A DNA stretch of 64,000 nucleotides from Fidelibacterota bacterium. Its GTDB lineage: Bacteria; Fidelibacterota; Marinisomatia; SCGC-AAA003-L08; D37C17. Made by a program: the position numbers and the translations under genes. Within the stretch, counting starts at the first letter, position 1. Every line of letters starts with the position of its first letter. A model generated the notes under the pieces. That model was not told the DNA's origin. It saw only the letters and a program-made list of their open reading frames with translations, and made no database searches. The DNA lies in assembly GCA_014381415.1 (NCBI GenBank), contig JACNLQ010000049.1:59300-123299 (forward strand). Direction: 5' to 3'. Of this stretch, positions 44,990 to 55,675 are shown one piece after another.

Positions 44990-46417
44990 TCAGAAAACAA
45001 TATCCAACTGAAGTCCCATTTCAGGTTCCCATTTTCCCCAATTATTAATTTTCGTTTGTGTTGAATATCGAAATGAGAGTGAATTTGAGTCATTTACTTT
45101 CCAATTAACTTTAGAATAGATTGATATTCCCTCCAAATAATAGGGCTGTATTCTAAATTCCCCCTTTAATCCCGGTTCAATTAGATAAAGACGGGAATCC
45201 CAATTATCCGTATTAAAATAAATTGCACCCAATACGCAAGACCAATTTTCAAAATGATACTTTAAAGATTGTATCTGAATAAGTTCACCCCTTTTATAAT
45301 CTGGCTTTAAAAGAATGGATTTCCATTTTAATATGATCATTTTTTTCATGGTGAAGGTGTAATAATATTTTATACTATTTTGAAGATTGTAAATGCTGTT
45401 ATTATTAAAAAGTTCTATAATTGTTTTTCTCCGAGCTTTCATTTCAAAAGTTCCAACCCCTTTTTTCTTATATATAAAACCAGTTAAAAAATCATCTCCT
45501 GATTTTATTGGCATTGAGAATTCATTCTGTACCTCCCAATACATATCTGCCCATCCATAAATAGTAAATCTATTTATTTTTTTTCTGACGGATATCGATA
45601 CACCAGTCTCGTTTGATGTTTTTCCAAACCCGGTAGCAGGACGCCCAGAAATGGTATTCCATTTATTAGGAAGCAGACGAAATTGACCAAGCCAAATGAT
45701 ATCTTTACTGTTGGAGAAAAGTTGGAAATATTGAGCTACCTCATTAGATTTTAGGGCAGTTTCACCTGAAAACTGGACAAAATTATTTTTTAAATGATAG
45801 GAAACCGAAAGACCTAAAGACCCTTCTTTTGGTAAGACAGCCACCAGCATGCCATCCAGACTTTTTCCCTTGATGTACATTCCTGATGAAATTGCAGAGC
45901 TTTCTACTCCCACGTAATATTTTGTCCTGTTTATATTATTTAATATAAAAATACCTCCAGGGTTGGAGCTGGTTTCAGATCCTAAATAAGGTGAGATATT
46001 CCATCTGATTTTTCCAGGCGACAATAGATTTCCAAAGGATTTCATACTGTTATAATCGCTGCCAAATAAAAGGGAATTTCCAGTTTGAATTCGAGCATTA
46101 CCAATAATAATATTGTAGTCATTGGCTCGAACTGACAAATACCCTTTTTTATTTTGAACCAACTCTGTGGAAGAAGATTTATCCATCCTCCAACCCAATT
46201 GGAACCTATCATTTTCCAGCAGAAATTTCTGTTGCCAGTTCTCATTATTTCCATTGGGAATTATTCTTAGCCGTTGGACATAGTCAGCATAATAAAATTC
46301 TTCAGGTTCAAAATAACTTTGAATGAAATCTTCTGCATTTTCCCAGATATTTTCCTGCGAAACCATCAAGGTTAATAAAAATAACCAGAAAAATTTAGAA
46401 TATAATTTTAAAACCAT
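44990..46417 (-). CDS. Predicted outer-membrane beta-barrel protein
   Basis: A 475-residue protein with a signal peptide (MVLKLYSKFFWLFLLTLMVSQ) and alternating short strands throughout, ending in MGLQLDIVF, a terminal Phe typical of barrels. IIIGNARIQTGNSLLFG resembles a segment of the large barrel proteins that carry helix-hairpin-helix domains in Bacteroidota; that domain is absent here. The track extends to 46525; I chose ATG 46417 because the signal peptide begins there. Function unknown; the position next to the amidase suggests an envelope role. Confidence 0.65.
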   Translation of the reverse strand: MVLKLYSKFFWLFLLTLMVSQENIWENAEDFIQSYFEPEEFYYADYVQRLRIIPNGNNENWQQKFLLENDRFQLGWRMDKSSSTELVQNKKGYLSVRANDYNIIIGNARIQTGNSLLFGSDYNSMKSFGNLLSPGKIRWNISPYLGSETSSNPGGIFILNNINRTKYYVGVESSAISSGMYIKGKSLDGMLVAVLPKEGSLGLSVSYHLKNNFVQFSGETALKSNEVAQYFQLFSNSKDIIWLGQFRLLPNKWNTISGRPATGFGKTSNETGVSISVRKKINRFTIYGWADMYWEVQNEFSMPIKSGDDFLTGFIYKKKGVGTFEMKARRKTIIELFNNNSIYNLQNSIKYYYTFTMKKMIILKWKSILLKPDYKRGELIQIQSLKYHFENWSCVLGAIYFNTDNWDSRLYLIEPGLKGEFRIQPYYLEGISIYSKVNWKVNDSNSLSFRYSTQTKINNWGKWEPEMGLQLDIVF

Positions 46418-47144
46418 AAGTGATTCCAAGATTTTGATGATTGAGAATAAATATTTGGGGTGAAATTTTTCCAAATAAAAAATCAAAACCTCCCAGTATT
46501 TCTCCACTACTATTAATAATACCAAATTTGATTCCCAAGTTTGGGTGGAGAGTGTTTTTCCAATAAAATTGATAATCCAGAGGATATAACATGTCTTTCA
46601 CTAAAGAAAATGTAAATCGATTTCGTTTATTCTCATGAAAAATTGAAATAAGAATTATCTCTGGAATATCATTGCTTAAAATTGAGTTAGTAATAAAAAA
46701 ACCATTTTTATATTCGATAAAATAAGAGAGGTTGTCCGGGTTTGAATACCTGAGTCGAAGACCCGTAGAAAGAGTATAGTGTGTGGAGTAGTTTTCTATT
46801 GAAATTAGATATGTATTCATCAATAAAGCCAAGTTATAGTCATTATTTAGTGAAAATTCAAATTTGTTTTCCAACATATTTTCCTGATAAAGTTTGTCTC
46901 CGGCGGTCACCATATATAGTTCATAATTTCCAAAGGAAAATGGATGGGAGAAATTTAGTGAAGCCAGTTTTAGAAAAGTTTGACCAAAAGGAATAATTAT
47001 TGAGAACGATTTTTTGTTTTGAGAAAATTGAACCGTATCTTGATCAATGGGCAAACTAGAGCCAAGGTATTGAAACTTGAATGCATTTTCAAAGGCAGGA
47101 AATGCAAACTGGCTAAGGACAATTAATATGCAGATTATTTTCAT
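46395..47144 (-). CDS. Predicted outer-membrane beta-barrel protein, small
   Basis: A 249-residue protein with a signal peptide (KIICILIVLSQFAFPAFENA) and dense alternating beta-strands, ending ITYGFKIIF with a C-terminal Phe. I do not recognise the family. It overlaps the next barrel gene by 23 bases, so the two are probably made together. Confidence 0.6.
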   Translation of the reverse strand: MKIICILIVLSQFAFPAFENAFKFQYLGSSLPIDQDTVQFSQNKKSFSIIIPFGQTFLKLASLNFSHPFSFGNYELYMVTAGDKLYQENMLENKFEFSLNNDYNLALLMNTYLISIENYSTHYTLSTGLRLRYSNPDNLSYFIEYKNGFFITNSILSNDIPEIILISIFHENKRNRFTFSLVKDMLYPLDYQFYWKNTLHPNLGIKFGIINSSGEILGGFDFLFGKISPQIFILNHQNLGITYGFKIIF

Positions 47145-47199
47145 TTTGTTAGGGACAAACTAAAAATTATTGTAAATAAAGTTACATAATATACACCTC

Positions 47200-47520
47200 C
47201 TAATCTATTTTTCTTCTATCAATTACACGGAACACTTTTTCGCCGGGCTTTACCATGTGAAACTTTTCCTGTGCAATCTTCTTAATGTATTCCACATCAT
47301 TTGTGAGTCGATTTAGTTCATCAGTGAATTCCGCTTCTTGCTGTATAAATTGATCAATTTCTGCTTGTATTCGGTTTCGTTCTTTTCGTAATTGGTACCA
47401 TTTAACAACCCCCATATCATTAGAAATTAAAAATAATCCACCAACAATCAAAATGAGAGGAAAAATCATTATCCGGTTTTTAAGAATAGTCTTTTTTCTA
47501 TAATCCTTTTTTCTTAACAC
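47200..47520 (-). CDS. FtsB/DivIC-like septum protein
   Basis: A small bitopic protein of about 106 residues. A basic N-terminus, one helix ([18 protein letters not shown]) and a coiled coil with [18 protein letters not shown] lead to [16 protein letters not shown], the FtsB/DivIC tail. It links division proteins at the septum. The GTG at 47520 overlaps the eno stop by seven bases; an ATG at 47550 would overlap eno by 37 and is the alternative. Confidence 0.85.
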   Translation of the reverse strand: MLRKKDYRKKTILKNRIMIFPLILIVGGLFLISNDMGVVKWYQLRKERNRIQAEIDQFIQQEAEFTDELNRLTNDVEYIKKIAQEKFHMVKPGEKVFRVIDRRKID

Positions 47521-48794
47521 CCTAACAATGTTCTCCCGGCATAGCGACATTTTCCATGTAATTTTTCTTCAATTCTTAATAATTGATTGTATTTTGCAAC
47601 CCTGTCAGTGCGACAAATTGATCCGGTTTTAATTTGACCCACACCTGTTGCTACAGCAAAATCAGCAATAGTGGTATCTTCAGTTTCACCAGATCGATGC
47701 GAAATAACCGAAGCCATTTCTGCGGCTTTTGCCATTTTGATAGTTTCTAGGGTTTCGCTTACTGTGCCAATTTGGTTTAGTTTGATTAAAATAGCATTCA
47801 TGGATTTTTCATCTATGGCACGTTGTAATCGTTTGGGATTGGTCACAGTTAAATCATCACCTACCAATTGGACGTTCTGTCCAAGTGCGAGATGCATTTT
47901 ATTCCATCCATTCCAGTCATTTTCATCCAGCCCATCCTCAATGGATATAATTGGATATTGACTGCAGAGATTTACATAATATTCTATTAGTTCTTCAGAT
48001 GAAAGAGATTTATTTTCAGAAGCCAATTCGTATGTTTTATTTTCAGAATTATATAATTCACTGGATGCAACATCCAAGGCAATGGCAACTTCTGTTCCAT
48101 TTTTATAACCTGTTTTTTCCACAGCTTCCATCAATAATTCAATAGCTTCAGTGTTAGATTTTAAATCTGGTGCGAACCCTCCCTCATCGCCAACATTGGT
48201 ATTAAGTCCACCTTTTTTCAGAATTGATTTCAGTTGATGAAAAATTTCTGTGCCCATTTGCAGCGCATGAGAAAACGAATCTGCACCAATTGGGAAAATC
48301 ATAAATTCTTGGATATCTACATTATTATCTGCATGACTTCCACCATTGAGTATGTTCATCATGGGAGTTGGAAGAATATAATCATTCCCCTCATGTAGGT
48401 ACTCATATAAATTTTCACCACTTGAAACGGCAGCAGCGTGAACAGTTGCCATTGAAACTCCTAAAATGGCATTTGCTCCCAACCGAGCTTTATTATCGGT
48501 GCCATCTAAAGCAAGCATTGCAGCATCAATGGATGTGATGTCTAAGGCATCCATTCCAACCAATTTTCCAGCAATAATCTGGTTTACATTTTCAACAGCC
48601 TGGTTGACAGATTTGCCACAATAGGCTGTATTATTATCCCGAAGTTCTACTGCCTCATGCTCTCCAGTTGATGCTCCACTGGGAACGGCTGCTCTCCCGA
48701 AGCTTTTATCATTGAGATAAATATCTACCTCTAAAGTTGGGTTGCCTCTGGAATCCAGTATTTGCCTGGCATGAATATTACGAATTTGACTCAT
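47514..48794 (-). CDS. eno: Enolase
   Basis: A 426-residue enolase. [68 protein letters not shown] and [17 protein letters not shown] are all present, giving metal ligands and the catalytic Lys and Glu. It converts 2-phosphoglycerate to phosphoenolpyruvate. ATG 48794. Confidence 0.97.
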   Translation of the reverse strand: MSQIRNIHARQILDSRGNPTLEVDIYLNDKSFGRAAVPSGASTGEHEAVELRDNNTAYCGKSVNQAVENVNQIIAGKLVGMDALDITSIDAAMLALDGTDNKARLGANAILGVSMATVHAAAVSSGENLYEYLHEGNDYILPTPMMNILNGGSHADNNVDIQEFMIFPIGADSFSHALQMGTEIFHQLKSILKKGGLNTNVGDEGGFAPDLKSNTEAIELLMEAVEKTGYKNGTEVAIALDVASSELYNSENKTYELASENKSLSSEELIEYYVNLCSQYPIISIEDGLDENDWNGWNKMHLALGQNVQLVGDDLTVTNPKRLQRAIDEKSMNAILIKLNQIGTVSETLETIKMAKAAEMASVISHRSGETEDTTIADFAVATGVGQIKTGSICRTDRVAKYNQLLRIEEKLHGKCRYAGRTLLGC

Positions 48795-48886
48795 ATATTT
48801 TAATAATCCCTTACCAATGATTTAATTTAATTTATACCAACTACCTGAATAAGAAATAGGAAATTTATTTCAATTATTTAAAACAA

Positions 48887-49867
48887 ATGAAAATCACCGT
48901 ACGAAAATTTACAGCTAAAGATACAAAGGACTGGGATGACTTTGTTCAGCATTCAAATAATGGCACTTTATTTCATTTAAGGTCATTTTTATCATACCAT
49001 ATTGATCGAAAATTTATTGACCATTCTCTCATTTTTGAAAAGAAGGGAAAAATAATTGCTCTGTTTTCTGCAGCGGAAATCAAAAGTAATGGGATAAAGA
49101 TTCTTTACTCACATCCCGGTGCCAGTTATGGAGGATTCGTTTTTGAAAATCTTTCCTATGATGATGCAAATATGCTTGTAAATACAATAGAAGAATATTC
49201 TAACCATAATAAGTTTGGAAAAATATTTTTTGTGGAAACTCCTGCGATCTATCATAACCAATTGAACGAAACGCTTGAGTACCTACTACATTGGCAAAAT
49301 TATAAAATTGAGGAATATTATATTTCAAGCATGATTGATGTTTTACATTATTCCAATTCAATAGACTATCTTCACTCTCGTAAAAAAAGGTATGTAAAAA
49401 AATATTTAGAGGATACTGCATTGACAATTAAATGGGAAAATAATTTTGACCAATTTTATCCTATTCTCCTGAAAAACAAAAAAAAGCACAATGTTTTACC
49501 TACACATTCATTGGAAGAATTAAAGAGATTAAATGACTTACATCCCCAATCACTTCATCTTTTACTTTTATTTAATAAGGATATAATTATTGGTGGAACG
49601 TTAAATTTTATTGTAAACGCCAATTGTGGAATGATTTTTTATAATATGATTAATTATGATTATATCAATTTGCAACCAGCAACTATTCAAATATTTGAAT
49701 CAATTAATTGGGCAAAGGAACAAAATCTAAATTATCTAGATTTGGGGGTTTCACAACAACCTAAAGCAGAAAACCCTTTAACACCACATCCATCTTTGAT
49801 CAAATTTAAAGAGCAAATGGGTGCAAAAATAATTATCAGAAAAGCATTTCAGAAAATATTTATTTAA
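48887..49867 (+). CDS. FemAB/GNAT-like acyltransferase of the surface polysaccharide cluster
   Basis: A 326-residue protein resembling FemX/FemAB-like and BioF2-like acyltransferases. The N-terminal half has TLFHLRSFLSYH and SHPGASYGGFVFE, the C-terminal half GGTLNFIVNANCGMIFYNMIN and KEQNLNYLDLGVS. Such enzymes transfer aminoacyl or acyl groups to cell-wall or glycan acceptors. It is the first gene of the plus-strand cluster and overlaps the flippase start by a base. Confidence 0.78.
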   Translation: MKITVRKFTAKDTKDWDDFVQHSNNGTLFHLRSFLSYHIDRKFIDHSLIFEKKGKIIALFSAAEIKSNGIKILYSHPGASYGGFVFENLSYDDANMLVNTIEEYSNHNKFGKIFFVETPAIYHNQLNETLEYLLHWQNYKIEEYYISSMIDVLHYSNSIDYLHSRKKRYVKKYLEDTALTIKWENNFDQFYPILLKNKKKHNVLPTHSLEELKRLNDLHPQSLHLLLLFNKDIIIGGTLNFIVNANCGMIFYNMINYDYINLQPATIQIFESINWAKEQNLNYLDLGVSQQPKAENPLTPHPSLIKFKEQMGAKIIIRKAFQKIFI

Positions 49868-51312
49868 TGCATCCCATAAAACAATTTTGGAAAAATTCTG
49901 CTATATATGGAATTGGTTCCATACTAGTTAGAGCTATATCCTTTTTTCTTCTTCCTCTTTATACTAATGCTTTTTCAAAGTCTGAGACAGGTTATATATT
50001 CCTCATTTTTACTTTTATCGCATTTGCTCAGATAGTTTATTCTTTTGGACAAGATTCAGCATTTATGCAATTTTATAAGCAAGATTCAATAGATAAAGAT
50101 TCTGTAGGACGCACATCCTTATTTTTGCTAATAATTACTTCTATAATTTTTTCGACCTTAATCATTATTTTTTCCGATTCAATAGCAATTAATATTTTGA
50201 ATCTGGAAGAAGGTATGTGGGTAATTTATTGTTCTGGTATTTTATTTTTTGATGCAGTCTCTTCAAGGATTATGACGTTAATTCGAATCAAAGAACATGC
50301 GTTAACATTCCTAATAATCAGTATTTTAAACGTCATTGTTTCGCTTCTTACTTCTTATATTCTTGTTATTAAATATAATTTTGGTATTGATGGAATTTTA
50401 ATAGGCATTTTAGTGGGTACAATCTTGAGATGGGTAATGCTAATACCCCATCAAATGGAAACACTTACAAGGGGTATAGTTTCTTTCATCTTTGCTAAAA
50501 AGCTATTGAAATTTGGGCTTCCCTTTTTCCCCGCAGCATTTTTCTATTTAATACTTGAAATATCAGATCGTTATTTACTTTTTTGGATTTTAGGACCGGA
50601 AGCTGTTGGTGTTTATAGTATTGGTTATAAGCTTGGTAGTTCAGCGCTTTTTATTATTTCTGCATTTAATTTAGGGTGGCAGCCTTTTTATATAAAAATA
50701 GGAAAACACGAAAATGCAGGAGCTACTTTTGGGAAAATAGGCACAATATTTCTTCGATCTATGATTTCTTTATGGGTGCTAATTGTATTTTGGACCCCAA
50801 GAATCATGCAACTAAGGATTGGAGATAGTCATTTAATTGGAGAAGAGTTTTGGGCTTCAGAACAAATTGTATCATTAGTATTTTTATCGTATTTATTTTA
50901 TGCAGGGTATATTGTTTTAATGCCATCCATTTATATATTAGAAAAACAGAATTGGTCCCCTATTTTTAGAGGAACAGGAGCAATCATAAATATTTGTTTA
51001 AACCTCTTATTTATAAAATATTGGGGATTGCTTGGAGCTGCTTTAGCAACTTTAGTGGCATATATAGGAATGTTCGCTTTCATATTTTATAAATCTAATC
51101 AATGGTTGAAAATTTTATGTAATTGGAATTCCATTGGAGTACATTTAGCAGCTTCGGCTGTTTTTATTTTTATTTTTGGAATGTCGGAAAAAACGATACC
51201 AATCTCAGTTGGATTTACAATTGCATATTTAGGATTACTGCTATTGTTTCATGGTAAGACAAAATTATATAATGATTTTAAATATTTAAAGTCTTCTTTC
51301 AGTGATGCATGA
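49867..51312 (+). CDS. Wzx-like polysaccharide flippase
   Basis: A 481-residue membrane protein with about 13 or 14 helices of the MOP superfamily. The start FWKNSAIYGIGSILVRAISF matches the family opening, and DRYLLFWILGPEAVGVYSIG is a typical block. It moves lipid-linked glycans across the inner membrane. It sits among glycosyltransferases, which fits. Confidence 0.9.
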   Translation: MHPIKQFWKNSAIYGIGSILVRAISFFLLPLYTNAFSKSETGYIFLIFTFIAFAQIVYSFGQDSAFMQFYKQDSIDKDSVGRTSLFLLIITSIIFSTLIIIFSDSIAINILNLEEGMWVIYCSGILFFDAVSSRIMTLIRIKEHALTFLIISILNVIVSLLTSYILVIKYNFGIDGILIGILVGTILRWVMLIPHQMETLTRGIVSFIFAKKLLKFGLPFFPAAFFYLILEISDRYLLFWILGPEAVGVYSIGYKLGSSALFIISAFNLGWQPFYIKIGKHENAGATFGKIGTIFLRSMISLWVLIVFWTPRIMQLRIGDSHLIGEEFWASEQIVSLVFLSYLFYAGYIVLMPSIYILEKQNWSPIFRGTGAIINICLNLLFIKYWGLLGAALATLVAYIGMFAFIFYKSNQWLKILCNWNSIGVHLAASAVFIFIFGMSEKTIPISVGFTIAYLGLLLLFHGKTKLYNDFKYLKSSFSDA

Positions 51313-52228
51313 TCCTCTTGTTTCAATCATAATTCCAACTTTCAATCGCCCTGATATTCTATCTGACACTATTAAAAATGTATTAGAACAATCATGGAAA
51401 AATACTCAGATTATTTTTATTGATGATGGAACGTCAGGCAAATCGAAAGAAATTATTCAATCATTTTCTGATAGTAGAATTCTTTATAAAAAAACAAATG
51501 AGAATTTGGGTTGTGCTGGAGCTAGAAAAATTGGAGTACAGATTTCAGAAGGTGATTACATCACTTTTTTAGATGATGATGATGAATGGAAAAAGAATTA
51601 TTTAATACATCAATTACAGAAATTTAAGGAGGATATTTCCTTAGACCTCGTTATTTGCGACTATCAAGTTCAAAGTAATAATACTGAAAGACAAATTTAT
51701 AATATGGAACCCTTTTGCAAAAATTTTAAGCAATTGATTCACCAACGACCAGGTCCATTTTTTCAATGCTGTATGTTTACAAATAAAATTCTGGAAAATA
51801 TTGATGAGCTTTTGGATAGTAAAGCAGTGCCTTCAGAAGACTGGGATTTTTTTATGAATTTAGCAATGAGAAATCCATCCATTGCACATTCTCCCTATAT
51901 TGATTTTAAATGGAATTATTCGAAGTCTAGTCAATCGGCAAATTTATTATTAGAAGCAAAAAGCCTGGAGTATATTGTACGCAACCACAGAAAATCAATA
52001 ATCAAAATATGTGGAAGAATAATATTAAGTGATCATTATCGGCGGATTGCTCGAATTAATGAACGCATTAATAACTTTTCTTTGGTAAATAAAAACTACA
52101 AAAAAGCATTTAAATCTGCACCATGGTGGTGGAAAAATATTCTTTATTTATTGCTTTTAAGCTTGGGACCTAAAATTGGATTACAACTTATTACTTCAGT
52201 GCGGAAATTGAGAAATAATATTGAATAA
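51305..52228 (+). CDS. GT2 glycosyltransferase
   Basis: A 307-residue GT-A enzyme. SIIIPTFNRPDILSDTI, IDDGT and FLDDDDEWKKN (with the metal DxD) are clear. The C-terminus is basic and partly hydrophobic (WWWKNILYLLLLSLG). Sugar and acceptor unknown. I chose the ATG at 51305 over the GTG three bases before. It overlaps the flippase by eight bases. Confidence 0.9.
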   Translation: MHDPLVSIIIPTFNRPDILSDTIKNVLEQSWKNTQIIFIDDGTSGKSKEIIQSFSDSRILYKKTNENLGCAGARKIGVQISEGDYITFLDDDDEWKKNYLIHQLQKFKEDISLDLVICDYQVQSNNTERQIYNMEPFCKNFKQLIHQRPGPFFQCCMFTNKILENIDELLDSKAVPSEDWDFFMNLAMRNPSIAHSPYIDFKWNYSKSSQSANLLLEAKSLEYIVRNHRKSIIKICGRIILSDHYRRIARINERINNFSLVNKNYKKAFKSAPWWWKNILYLLLLSLGPKIGLQLITSVRKLRNNIE

Positions 52229-53312
52229 GTCGGTTGTTTTAATATTTTTAGGAGATTATTTTTTCGACGCTCGCTGTATTAATATGGCAAATACCATAAT
52301 TGATTATGGAATGGAATTATATATTATTGATTCCGGAAAATCGGATAATAATTATCGCGGGAAATCCATTTACCATATTTCTGTACCAGAGAGAGGTTTA
52401 TTTAAATATCTCAAATTTCACCTGAAAGTAAAAGATATTTTAACAAAACTTAAGCCAGAAATTATCATCGCAGGCGACCTCTACTCTTTGCCTGTAGCTA
52501 CTTCAATAAAGAATGCACATGTTGTCTATGATTCACGCGAATTATATGCGCAGTTAGGGGGTTTAAATAGCAAACCACTAAGACAATATTATTGGTCATG
52601 GATTGAAAAAAAACATATCACAAAAGTCCAATCTGTAATTGTAACTGCTCCAGGGGATGGAATTATTCTGAACAAAATAAATAATAATCTTAATATAACC
52701 ACTATTTATAATTTTCCATCTCGAAAAATGAAACCTTCTGGTAAATTTTCCTTAAGAAAAAAGTTGAATTTGGACCAAGAAAAGATCATTTTTTTGTATC
52801 AGGGTGTATTACATAGGGGTAGAGGAATAAAACAAATGATTCAATTATTGACGCATTTTAAAAATGCCCACGGAGTAATAATTGGAAAAGGTTTTTATAA
52901 AAATGAACTTAAAAATTATAGCCAAACATTGGGTTTAACAAAAAGAACCCATTTTTATGGAGCAGTTCCATATTTAGATTTGCTTGAAGTATCCGCCGAT
53001 GCAAATATTGGCTTTTCATTAATTAAGCCTATCAGTAAAAGTTATGAACAGGCTTTACCCAATAAATTATTTGAGTATGCTCTTTCCGGAATACCAGTTC
53101 TTGCATCTAATCTTCCAGAAATAGAAAAAGTAATCAGTGAATATAAAATTGGATATACAGCTGCACATGATAATATAGAAAATCAAATTCAAATGATTAA
53201 AAAGATATTAAATGAAAATAATGAGGAAGAAATACAAAAAATTGCCGATCAGGATCTTGTGTGGGAAAGTCAAAAAGGTCTATTTTTAAAAACTTTGGGA
53301 TTAGATGGCTGA
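52221..53312 (+). CDS. GT4-like glycosyltransferase
   Basis: A 363-residue GT-B enzyme. KIIFLYQGVLHRGRGIKQMI is the inter-domain strand, AVPYLDLLEVSADANIGFSLI and ALPNKLFEYALSGIPVLASN with the EX7E region are the donor site. It starts with TTG at 52221 overlapping the previous stop. Donor unknown. Confidence 0.88.
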   Translation: MNKSVVLIFLGDYFFDARCINMANTIIDYGMELYIIDSGKSDNNYRGKSIYHISVPERGLFKYLKFHLKVKDILTKLKPEIIIAGDLYSLPVATSIKNAHVVYDSRELYAQLGGLNSKPLRQYYWSWIEKKHITKVQSVIVTAPGDGIILNKINNNLNITTIYNFPSRKMKPSGKFSLRKKLNLDQEKIIFLYQGVLHRGRGIKQMIQLLTHFKNAHGVIIGKGFYKNELKNYSQTLGLTKRTHFYGAVPYLDLLEVSADANIGFSLIKPISKSYEQALPNKLFEYALSGIPVLASNLPEIEKVISEYKIGYTAAHDNIENQIQMIKKILNENNEEEIQKIADQDLVWESQKGLFLKTLGLDG

Positions 53313-54066
53313 AGTCAGCATAATTATTCCCACAAAAAATCGCCCTGATTTACTAAACAGAGCTGTAATTAGTATATTAAATCAAACATATCAGGATTGG
53401 GAGCTTTTTATTATTAATGATTCTGCCGATGAAGTTTCAATTAATTCTTCAGATGCACGGATCCATCAAGCTGATAATAAAAATAAACCAGGAGCAAACG
53501 GTGCCAGGAATACTGGAATTAATTTAGCAAGAGGGAAATACATTGCTTTTCTGGATGATGATGACGCCTGGAGTCAAGATAAGTTATTTAAGCAGGTGAA
53601 AATAATGAATTCAACCAATGCCATATTATGTTATTCGGGCAAGAATATTATTGTACAGAAAAATAATAAATCTGTAACACGCTTTAGCTATAAAACCCAT
53701 ATTTTATTCCCTCAATTCACACTTCAACTACATAATTATATTGGTACCACTTCAAGCGTAATAATAAGAAGAAAATCTAATGATGACTACATAAAGTTTG
53801 ATGAAGACCTGAACTCATTACAAGACTACGAATTTTATTTACGTTTAGTTAAAAAAGGAAATTTTATTGGAATCCCAGAAGGATTAGTCAATTATTATTT
53901 TGACAATACAATAACACACATTTCTGTTGATAAAAGGGCCCTACTTAATTCGGCAGGGAAAATATTTTTAAAACAAAGAGGGTATTATCGCTTAACTATT
54001 TTGGTGGGGCTATTAGTGATTATTGTACAGAAAATATATAAGGATTTATATTACAAATATATTTGA
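53305..54066 (+). CDS. GT2 glycosyltransferase
   Basis: A 253-residue GT-A enzyme. SIIIPTKNRPDLLNRAV, GANGARNTGINLARGKYIAFLDDDDAW and LQDYEFYLRLVKKG are present. A short hydrophobic tail (LTILVGLLVIIVQKIY) might anchor it. It ends the cluster, two bases from a convergent gene. Confidence 0.9.
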   Translation: MAEVSIIIPTKNRPDLLNRAVISILNQTYQDWELFIINDSADEVSINSSDARIHQADNKNKPGANGARNTGINLARGKYIAFLDDDDAWSQDKLFKQVKIMNSTNAILCYSGKNIIVQKNNKSVTRFSYKTHILFPQFTLQLHNYIGTTSSVIIRRKSNDDYIKFDEDLNSLQDYEFYLRLVKKGNFIGIPEGLVNYYFDNTITHISVDKRALLNSAGKIFLKQRGYYRLTILVGLLVIIVQKIYKDLYYKYI

Positions 54067-54068
54067 TC

Positions 54069-54557
54069 TCACCCAACCTCAAACTCACCCGACTGCAGCT
54101 CTTCTTCAGTTGCAAACTCCCAATCCTCACTTACCAGTTCAGGTTCTGGCGGAGGATCATCTTTTTTTACTGCGGGAGTACTTAGGGGTGTTGTTTTATC
54201 AGAATTTAATTGGTGAATGATTAAAAAAGGAAAGAGAGAAAACAACCCCATTCCCAAAGCACCAGCTATTCCTCCAGCATGAAAAACAATTGCCCCCACA
54301 GGATGAGGCACCTCTTCAACACCATAAATGAAGAAAATAGAAATTGCCAACAGAAATCCAGTGGCTGAAATCACCCCGGCAAAAATACGCACGTCAAAAT
54401 CATCCATGATAAGTCCGTAAAGAACCCAAAAAATTAATGTGCTGGTGAGATAAACCAGGGCAAGATTTAAATTATTATTTAATAGGGAGGAAAAAAACAG
54501 GATAAATCCAATAACGAGAATTAGCCCACTGGCTATTTTTTTCAGATTCTGATTCAT
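54069..54557 (-). CDS. Small four-helix membrane protein with acidic tail
   Basis: A 162-residue protein with about four helices (residues 10-125) and an acidic C-terminus (EPELVSEDWEFATEEELQSG). I do not recognise it. It is alone on the minus strand between two plus-strand clusters. Confidence 0.62.
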   Translation of the reverse strand: MNQNLKKIASGLILVIGFILFFSSLLNNNLNLALVYLTSTLIFWVLYGLIMDDFDVRIFAGVISATGFLLAISIFFIYGVEEVPHPVGAIVFHAGGIAGALGMGLFSLFPFLIIHQLNSDKTTPLSTPAVKKDDPPPEPELVSEDWEFATEEELQSGEFEVG

Positions 54558-54691
54558 TTGGTTATTTGTAAAATCAAACTGTTTTCCAAGTACCTAATTT
54601 CCGACTATCTCAGGTATTTATCAAGCATTAGGATAATAAAACCAAATAAAAGGGATTCTTTTTGTCATGGAACAGTGTAATGTAAATTTTT

Positions 54692-55675
54692 ATGGTGAAA
54701 AATGATACTACAATACAGATTGGAGTTGTTGGAACTGGACATTTAGGAAATTTTCATTTAAAACAACTAAAGGGCATACCCCACTTTACGATTGCTGGAT
54801 TATTTGATAGGGACCCTAACCGGGCTATTGAAATGAGCAAAAAACATGATGTGGAATCATTTTCTTCAGTGAAAGATCTCTTGCAGAAATCAGAAGCGAT
54901 CTCAATTATTACCCCCACGCCCTACCATTATGAAATAGGTAATTTGGCTTTGGATGCAGATTGTCATCTTTTTATTGAAAAACCCATAACTGATAAAATT
55001 GAACATGCCCGGTTGTTACTTGAAAAAGCAAATAGACTAAATAAAATAATTCAGGTGGGACATATAGAACGTTTTAACCCTGCTTTTGCAGTCTTGAAAA
55101 ATTTGGAATTACAACCCCGATTTATTGAAGCACACCGCTTAGCAGAGTTTAATCCAAGGGGGAATGATGTGCCGGTGATCTTGGATTTAATGATTCACGA
55201 TTTGGATATTATATTATCGTTGGTGAAATCTGAAATTAAAGAAATCCGAGCCAATGGTGTAAAAGTAGTTTCATCTTCGGTAGATATTGCCAATGCTCGT
55301 TTAGAATTTGAAAATGGCTGCATTGCCAATGTAACTGCCAGCAGAATTTCACAAAAAGTAATGCGAAAAATGCGACTATTTCAGGAAGAGGATTATATTA
55401 CCATTGATTTTCACAATGGAATTCTTGAAGAATACAAAATATGCACGGAGACACCAGAACTTGGTGAAACGGATCAAGTGATTGAATTGAAGGGTAGAGA
55501 AAAAAAATATGTGCTGTACCGAAAACCGGACGTCATAAAACATGATGCCTTAAAAGAAGAGCTTATCCATTTTGCACATTCCATCAATAATTCCCAAAAA
55601 CCTGAAACCGATGGTGAGAGTGCAGCAAAGGCATTAAGTTTAGCCCTTGAAATTCAAAAAATAATTGACAGCTAA
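54692..55675 (+). CDS. Gfo/Idh/MocA-family oxidoreductase in the lipid A cluster
   Basis: A 327-residue NAD(P)-dependent oxidoreductase. VVGTGHLGNFHLKQLKGIP is the Rossmann loop, FIEKPITDKIEHA holds the EKP motif, and LDLMIHDLDIILSL holds the catalytic His and Asp region. It oxidises or reduces a sugar. It directly precedes and overlaps lpxB, so its substrate is likely to be a nucleotide sugar or glycolipid. GnnA, which oxidises UDP-GlcNAc for 3-amino lipid A, is in this superfamily, but the GnnB aminotransferase is not in the window. Confidence 0.85.
   Translation: MVKNDTTIQIGVVGTGHLGNFHLKQLKGIPHFTIAGLFDRDPNRAIEMSKKHDVESFSSVKDLLQKSEAISIITPTPYHYEIGNLALDADCHLFIEKPITDKIEHARLLLEKANRLNKIIQVGHIERFNPAFAVLKNLELQPRFIEAHRLAEFNPRGNDVPVILDLMIHDLDIILSLVKSEIKEIRANGVKVVSSSVDIANARLEFENGCIANVTASRISQKVMRKMRLFQEEDYITIDFHNGILEEYKICTETPELGETDQVIELKGREKKYVLYRKPDVIKHDALKEELIHFAHSINNSQKPETDGESAAKALSLALEIQKIIDS

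Noticed and set aside
38955-47550. Laterally acquired island
   Set aside because: Gene content is ordinary housekeeping with tight overlaps and similar base composition to its surroundings.
54069-54557. Rhomboid protease
   Set aside because: The hydrophobic segments lack a GxSG motif and a membrane His.
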